Of a stretch of 45,857 nucleotides of DNA, positions 43,229 through 45,857 are shown piece after piece; positions within the stretch are counted from its first letter, which is position 1, and every line of letters begins with the position of its first letter. The stretch comes from Lapidilactobacillus dextrinicus DSM 20335 (GTDB lineage Bacteria; Bacillota; Bacilli; Lactobacillales; Lactobacillaceae): the NCBI RefSeq assembly GCF_001436095.1, contig NZ_AYYK01000013.1, positions 1-45,857 on the forward strand, read 5' to 3'. A model generated the notes under the pieces. It saw nothing but the letters and a program-made list of their open reading frames with translations. It was not told the origin of the DNA and did no database searches. Position numbers and translations under genes: made by a program.

Positions 43229-44776
43229 TTAACCTTCTTGGTTGACATTTTGCTGATGAAAGTCAGTTGCAGCAATCTGGCAAACGAAAGTTTCTAAATT
43301 ATCCAAATCCTTTTCAGAATAGAAATCCTTCAATAAGTAACTGTTTTTAAATTTAAAAGTTTCTAAGAAATAGGGCGAATCAGCTATGAATAAATCATAG
43401 TTTTGAGTGGACGTGGCAATTTCAATTTGGTACTTGTTGGGTGGTTGAAGCTTATGCTCAAAATCACGTTTCAACTTTTTTAAATATGGAACTCCATGTT
43501 TAGAATAGAGACCGATTAATTTTTTATCAGACTTATAATACATTGCATCATCAAGGAAAAAATTGAAAAAATGTGAATAAGTCAATTCTAAGTAGTCTCT
43601 ATTGGTAGTTTGATCAATAGTTTCTAGCGACTGGTCTTTCAAGATGGTGATTAGTGGTGTTGCTAGATTTGATCGGTTCCAAGATTTTTTGTATTTATGC
43701 GTCCAATAATCACTAAAGCTGAAAATGATTTGTCCTTTAAAAAGATAATGTTGATTAAATAATTGAGTAAAAAGTGGTTGCCATTTCTCTTTTAAGTTCT
43801 CTTCAGCTAAATAATTTGATAATTTTAATTGCTTAAAAGCTGTTGTAAAAATCCAATCGACGTGACGGTTAACAACTATAAAAGGATTCTTCCAAGAAGC
43901 TTGATTAATTTTCCTTAAAACTAGTTGATTTTGATTGTCTCGAATAAGATCAGTGATAATGAATAGGTATAAGTAAAGACTATTTTTTTTATTAAGATTA
44001 GTTATATTTGTGACGGCAGTTGAGTTGTAAGCTTGAAGGATCTTATGATAGAGTGGATCTTGAAAAGCGTCTTTCAATAATTCATCGTATTCATTCTCTT
44101 TGAACTCATTGACAAGTTTAAGACGAGATTGACAAACTTTTAACCATAATGCAAGAGATAATGAAGTTTGCGCACTAAAATTGGTATCGAGTATTGTTTC
44201 AAGTTTCTTTATAATATTCTGCGTTTCACTTTCTTTACGAAGGGTTTTAAACTGGACTAAAGAGCATGTGCTCCAGAGAAATAAATAATAGAAGTGGACA
44301 ATTTGTAATTCAGAACCATAGATACGACCATTTTTTATTTTTATACCAAATTCAGATAATTTGTGGTTTAAATGACCTGTCTGACGGAATAAAGTTGATT
44401 CACTAATATTTAATTTATCGGCAAGCTGTGGAACATTGTAGGAAAATTTGTCAAATAAATACATTAAAATTTGATATTGCAAGGTTTCATGAAGATAAAG
44501 GTCATAGAGTTGATTAACATTAGTAGCAGTTGAATTTAATATCTGATAAGCATCATGACCTTCTGAGTTATCAATGGCTAATTTTAAGCCTAATTCAGGA
44601 TGTTCTAGTAACTTTTGCATTAAGCGATTTGCAGATTCGTGAATGATAAATTTAGAAGTATCCAAGTTATAAACTAGCTGTTTATCACAAACTGTTGTTT
44701 TATTATGACTCAATAAATAATCGATCAATTCCAGTTCTTGTAGGTTATTATTGGAGATCAAACTAAATAAGTTCAA
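43229..44776 (-). CDS. Mga-type helix-turn-helix transcriptional regulator
   Basis: The protein (about 515 residues) has two N-terminal winged-helix regions (about 5-60 and about 95-150, the second with V-P-Q-L-A-D-K-L-N-I-S-E-S-T-L-F-R-Q) followed by a long helical region resembling the PRD-like part of Mga/AtxA regulators. TTG at 44776 is chosen because GGGGGGAC lies directly before it; an ATG ten codons upstream has no ribosome-binding site. In streptococci Mga proteins activate surface-protein genes and sense PTS phosphorylation. Here the gene is divergent from a secreted Ser/Thr-rich surface protein, the same arrangement. Confidence 0.75.
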   Translation of the reverse strand: MNLFSLISNNNLQELELIDYLLSHNKTTVCDKQLVYNLDTSKFIIHESANRLMQKLLEHPELGLKLAIDNSEGHDAYQILNSTATNVNQLYDLYLHETLQYQILMYLFDKFSYNVPQLADKLNISESTLFRQTGHLNHKLSEFGIKIKNGRIYGSELQIVHFYYLFLWSTCSLVQFKTLRKESETQNIIKKLETILDTNFSAQTSLSLALWLKVCQSRLKLVNEFKENEYDELLKDAFQDPLYHKILQAYNSTAVTNITNLNKKNSLYLYLFIITDLIRDNQNQLVLRKINQASWKNPFIVVNRHVDWIFTTAFKQLKLSNYLAEENLKEKWQPLFTQLFNQHYLFKGQIIFSFSDYWTHKYKKSWNRSNLATPLITILKDQSLETIDQTTNRDYLELTYSHFFNFFLDDAMYYKSDKKLIGLYSKHGVPYLKKLKRDFEHKLQPPNKYQIEIATSTQNYDLFIADSPYFLETFKFKNSYLLKDFYSEKDLDNLETFVCQIAATDFHQQNVNQEG

Positions 44777-45189
44777 AAAAGTCCCCCCCAATTGATAAGA
44801 TATCATTTAATGATGATTTATTTAAGGCATGATAAATCCATGAACAATCAATTATAACATTACTTCACAAAAAAATGTTAATACATATCTAGTTACAATA
44901 TAAATATAGTAGGATTATGAAAACCTTTATAAAAATTAATCGTCGATTAAAGATAATAATAGCCTTGTTCAAATTTTATGTACACACGAAGGCTATGAAA
45001 ATAGGACTTCGTCAGTTATTTTCTCTTAATAAAAAAATGTTGACGGATATCTATCTAACGAAGAATGTATAATAATCACAAGGGATATAATAATATTGTG
45101 TAACGATAAATATCACAATTCTTATGGATTCGGTACGTTGATTATCGTTTCTAGAAGTAGGAGATATTTCTTATGCGGAGGGATTAAAT
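44777..45189. other. Divergent gap between mga-like and surface-protein genes
   Basis: This is a very A+T-rich 413-base region. It holds two TATAAT boxes (45068-45073 and 45086-45091), a TTGACG at 45040-45045 (22 bases from the first TATAAT, too far for a normal promoter) and an inverted repeat TTGTG / CACAA at about 45096-45118. The long upstream stretch would suit binding by an Mga-type activator. No coding sequence is seen. Confidence 0.4.
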
Positions 45190-45857
45190 TTGAAGAAAAA
45201 TAAATACTTTTTATGGGCGGCTGTTTTATTATCAACAAGTGGGAGCTTTGTTTCAGCAGCTAATGTACATTCTGTGTATGCTGCGACCCCTATTGCTTCT
45301 GAATCATCTCTTACAAGCACGACAGCAAAGAACGCTAGCAGTGTTGTGCAGCATACTTCTAGTGTTTCAGAAACTAGTACGGTTAGTTCTAATGTTCAAG
45401 AGTCTTCGAAGAGTGTAAATGCACCAGCGGTTTCTAATGATACTAGTTCTGCAAGCAGCTCAAGTACACCAACTGCTGTTAGTAACTCTGACAGCACGAG
45501 TACTGAGAAAACATCAAACACTACAGAGATTTCTAAGAATGCTAGCTCTGTCAGCAATTCCGAGGCCCCAAGTGTTGTCAAAGACAAAGAATTGTTAAAT
45601 ACAACAGTAGAAATAGTAGATCAAGATGGCAATAATTTAGGTAATTATTATACAGTTAAAGGTTCGCAGGGTACTGTATTAAGTGACGGCAAAGGCTGGA
45701 ATGCAGTAGGCCAAGCATTAAATGGTTACTATGAAGATGGTTATTATCCGGTAAATACAAGTGCTATGAACGAAACTATCGGAAAATCTAATCAATTATT
45801 CACCATTACAATTGGCAATAAGTTAACAAGTGCAGTTAAGATTGTAGACCAAGATGG
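45190..45857 (+). CDS. Secreted Ser/Thr-rich repeat surface protein (partial)
   Basis: The gene runs off the window; the first 222 codons are visible. TTG at 45190 follows GGAGGG at 7 bases. The N-terminus K-K-N-K-Y-F-L-W-A-A-V-L-L-S-T-S-G-S-F-V is a Sec signal peptide with likely cleavage after S-A-A or V-Y-A-A (about residues 24-32). Residues about 33-135 are Ser/Thr/Ala/Val-rich, a typical wall-spanning spacer. From residue 140 a repeat unit starts with V-E-I-V-D-Q-D-G, and a second begins with V-K-I-V-D-Q-D-G at the window edge. This is the pattern of lactobacillus adhesins or mucus-binding-like proteins; a C-terminal LPxTG is expected but not visible. Confidence 0.75.
   Translation, partial: MKKNKYFLWAAVLLSTSGSFVSAANVHSVYAATPIASESSLTSTTAKNASSVVQHTSSVSETSTVSSNVQESSKSVNAPAVSNDTSSASSSSTPTAVSNSDSTSTEKTSNTTEISKNASSVSNSEAPSVVKDKELLNTTVEIVDQDGNNLGNYYTVKGSQGTVLSDGKGWNAVGQALNGYYEDGYYPVNTSAMNETIGKSNQLFTITIGNKLTSAVKIVDQD
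45607..45857 (+). repeat. 76-residue tandem repeat in surface protein
   Basis: The segment V-[EK]-I-V-D-Q-D-G occurs at 45607 and again at 45835, a period of 228 bases (76 codons). Only one full unit and the start of the next are in the window. Confidence 0.6.

Noticed and set aside
45040-45073. TTGACG/TATAAT as a promoter for the surface protein
   Set aside because: The 22-base spacing is too long for normal sigma-A recognition; the true promoter may need an activator.

Overview
The window looks like a chromosomal segment of a low-GC lactic acid bacterium of the family Lactobacillaceae. Supporting signs are the A+T-rich Firmicutes-type codon use, strong AGGAGG ribosome-binding sites, frequent TTG starts, sigma-A type promoters with cre sites, two phospho-beta-glucosidase genes, a BglG-controlled beta-glucoside PTS, an Mga-type regulator beside a serine/threonine-rich surface protein, and an operon resembling the hydroxycinnamate reductase (hcr) operon of Lactiplantibacillus plantarum. 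The species cannot be named from the sequence. No rRNA, tRNA, CRISPR array, intact insertion sequence or complete prophage is visible.

Layout. 0-5.5 kb: a flavodoxin, a GH1 6-phospho-beta-glucosidase, a membrane-anchored Ser/Thr-rich protein whose ribosome-binding site is separated from its start by a hairpin, a VanZ-RDD membrane protein and a histidine phosphatase. 5.6-11.9 kb: a sugar cluster with a LacI regulator, fructokinase, oligosaccharide:H+ symporter, GH32 and a cytoplasmic GH91 protein. The two divergent promoters share one palindromic operator. The best reading is uptake and breakdown of difructose anhydrides or short fructans. 11.9-15.7 kb: two NAD(P)H-FMN-reductase-type flavoproteins and, divergently, a YjeM-type amino-acid permease. 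15.9-19.9 kb: a MarR regulator and a heterodimeric ABC exporter with one degenerate ATP site. 20-23.7 kb: a CdaR regulator, GntP-type permease and glycerate kinase. 23.9-31.5 kb: a flavin-modification and flavin-reductase block with ApbE, a LysR regulator, an FMN reductase, an 808-residue three-domain flavoprotein reductase, an MFS carrier and a stand-alone FMN-carrier paralogue. 31.6-34.0 kb: a translationally coupled MazG-like/GIY-YIG-DUF2075 pair that may be a defence module. 34.1-38.7 kb: a BglG antiterminator, beta-glucoside PTS and second GH1 enzyme. 38.7-43.2 kb: a broken tetR, a terC with a frameshifted start, an SMR exporter behind an attenuator-like hairpin, an aldo/keto reductase, a 58-residue protein, a small membrane protein and a HAD phosphatase. 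43.2 kb to the end: an Mga-type regulator divergent from a cell-surface protein that runs off the window.

The most unusual system is the covalent-flavin theme. One ApbE (FAD:protein FMN transferase) without a signal peptide sits among three proteins that carry the flavinylation motif D-x-x-S-[GS]-A-[ST]. One of them, the FMN-reductase/PAS protein at 11954-13234, ends in four copies of that motif at an exact 15-residue period, which predicts up to four covalently bound FMN groups on a flexible cytoplasmic tail. The second most notable system is the GH91/GH32/symporter/fructokinase locus, in which an enzyme family known mainly from secreted inulin lyases appears to act inside the cell.
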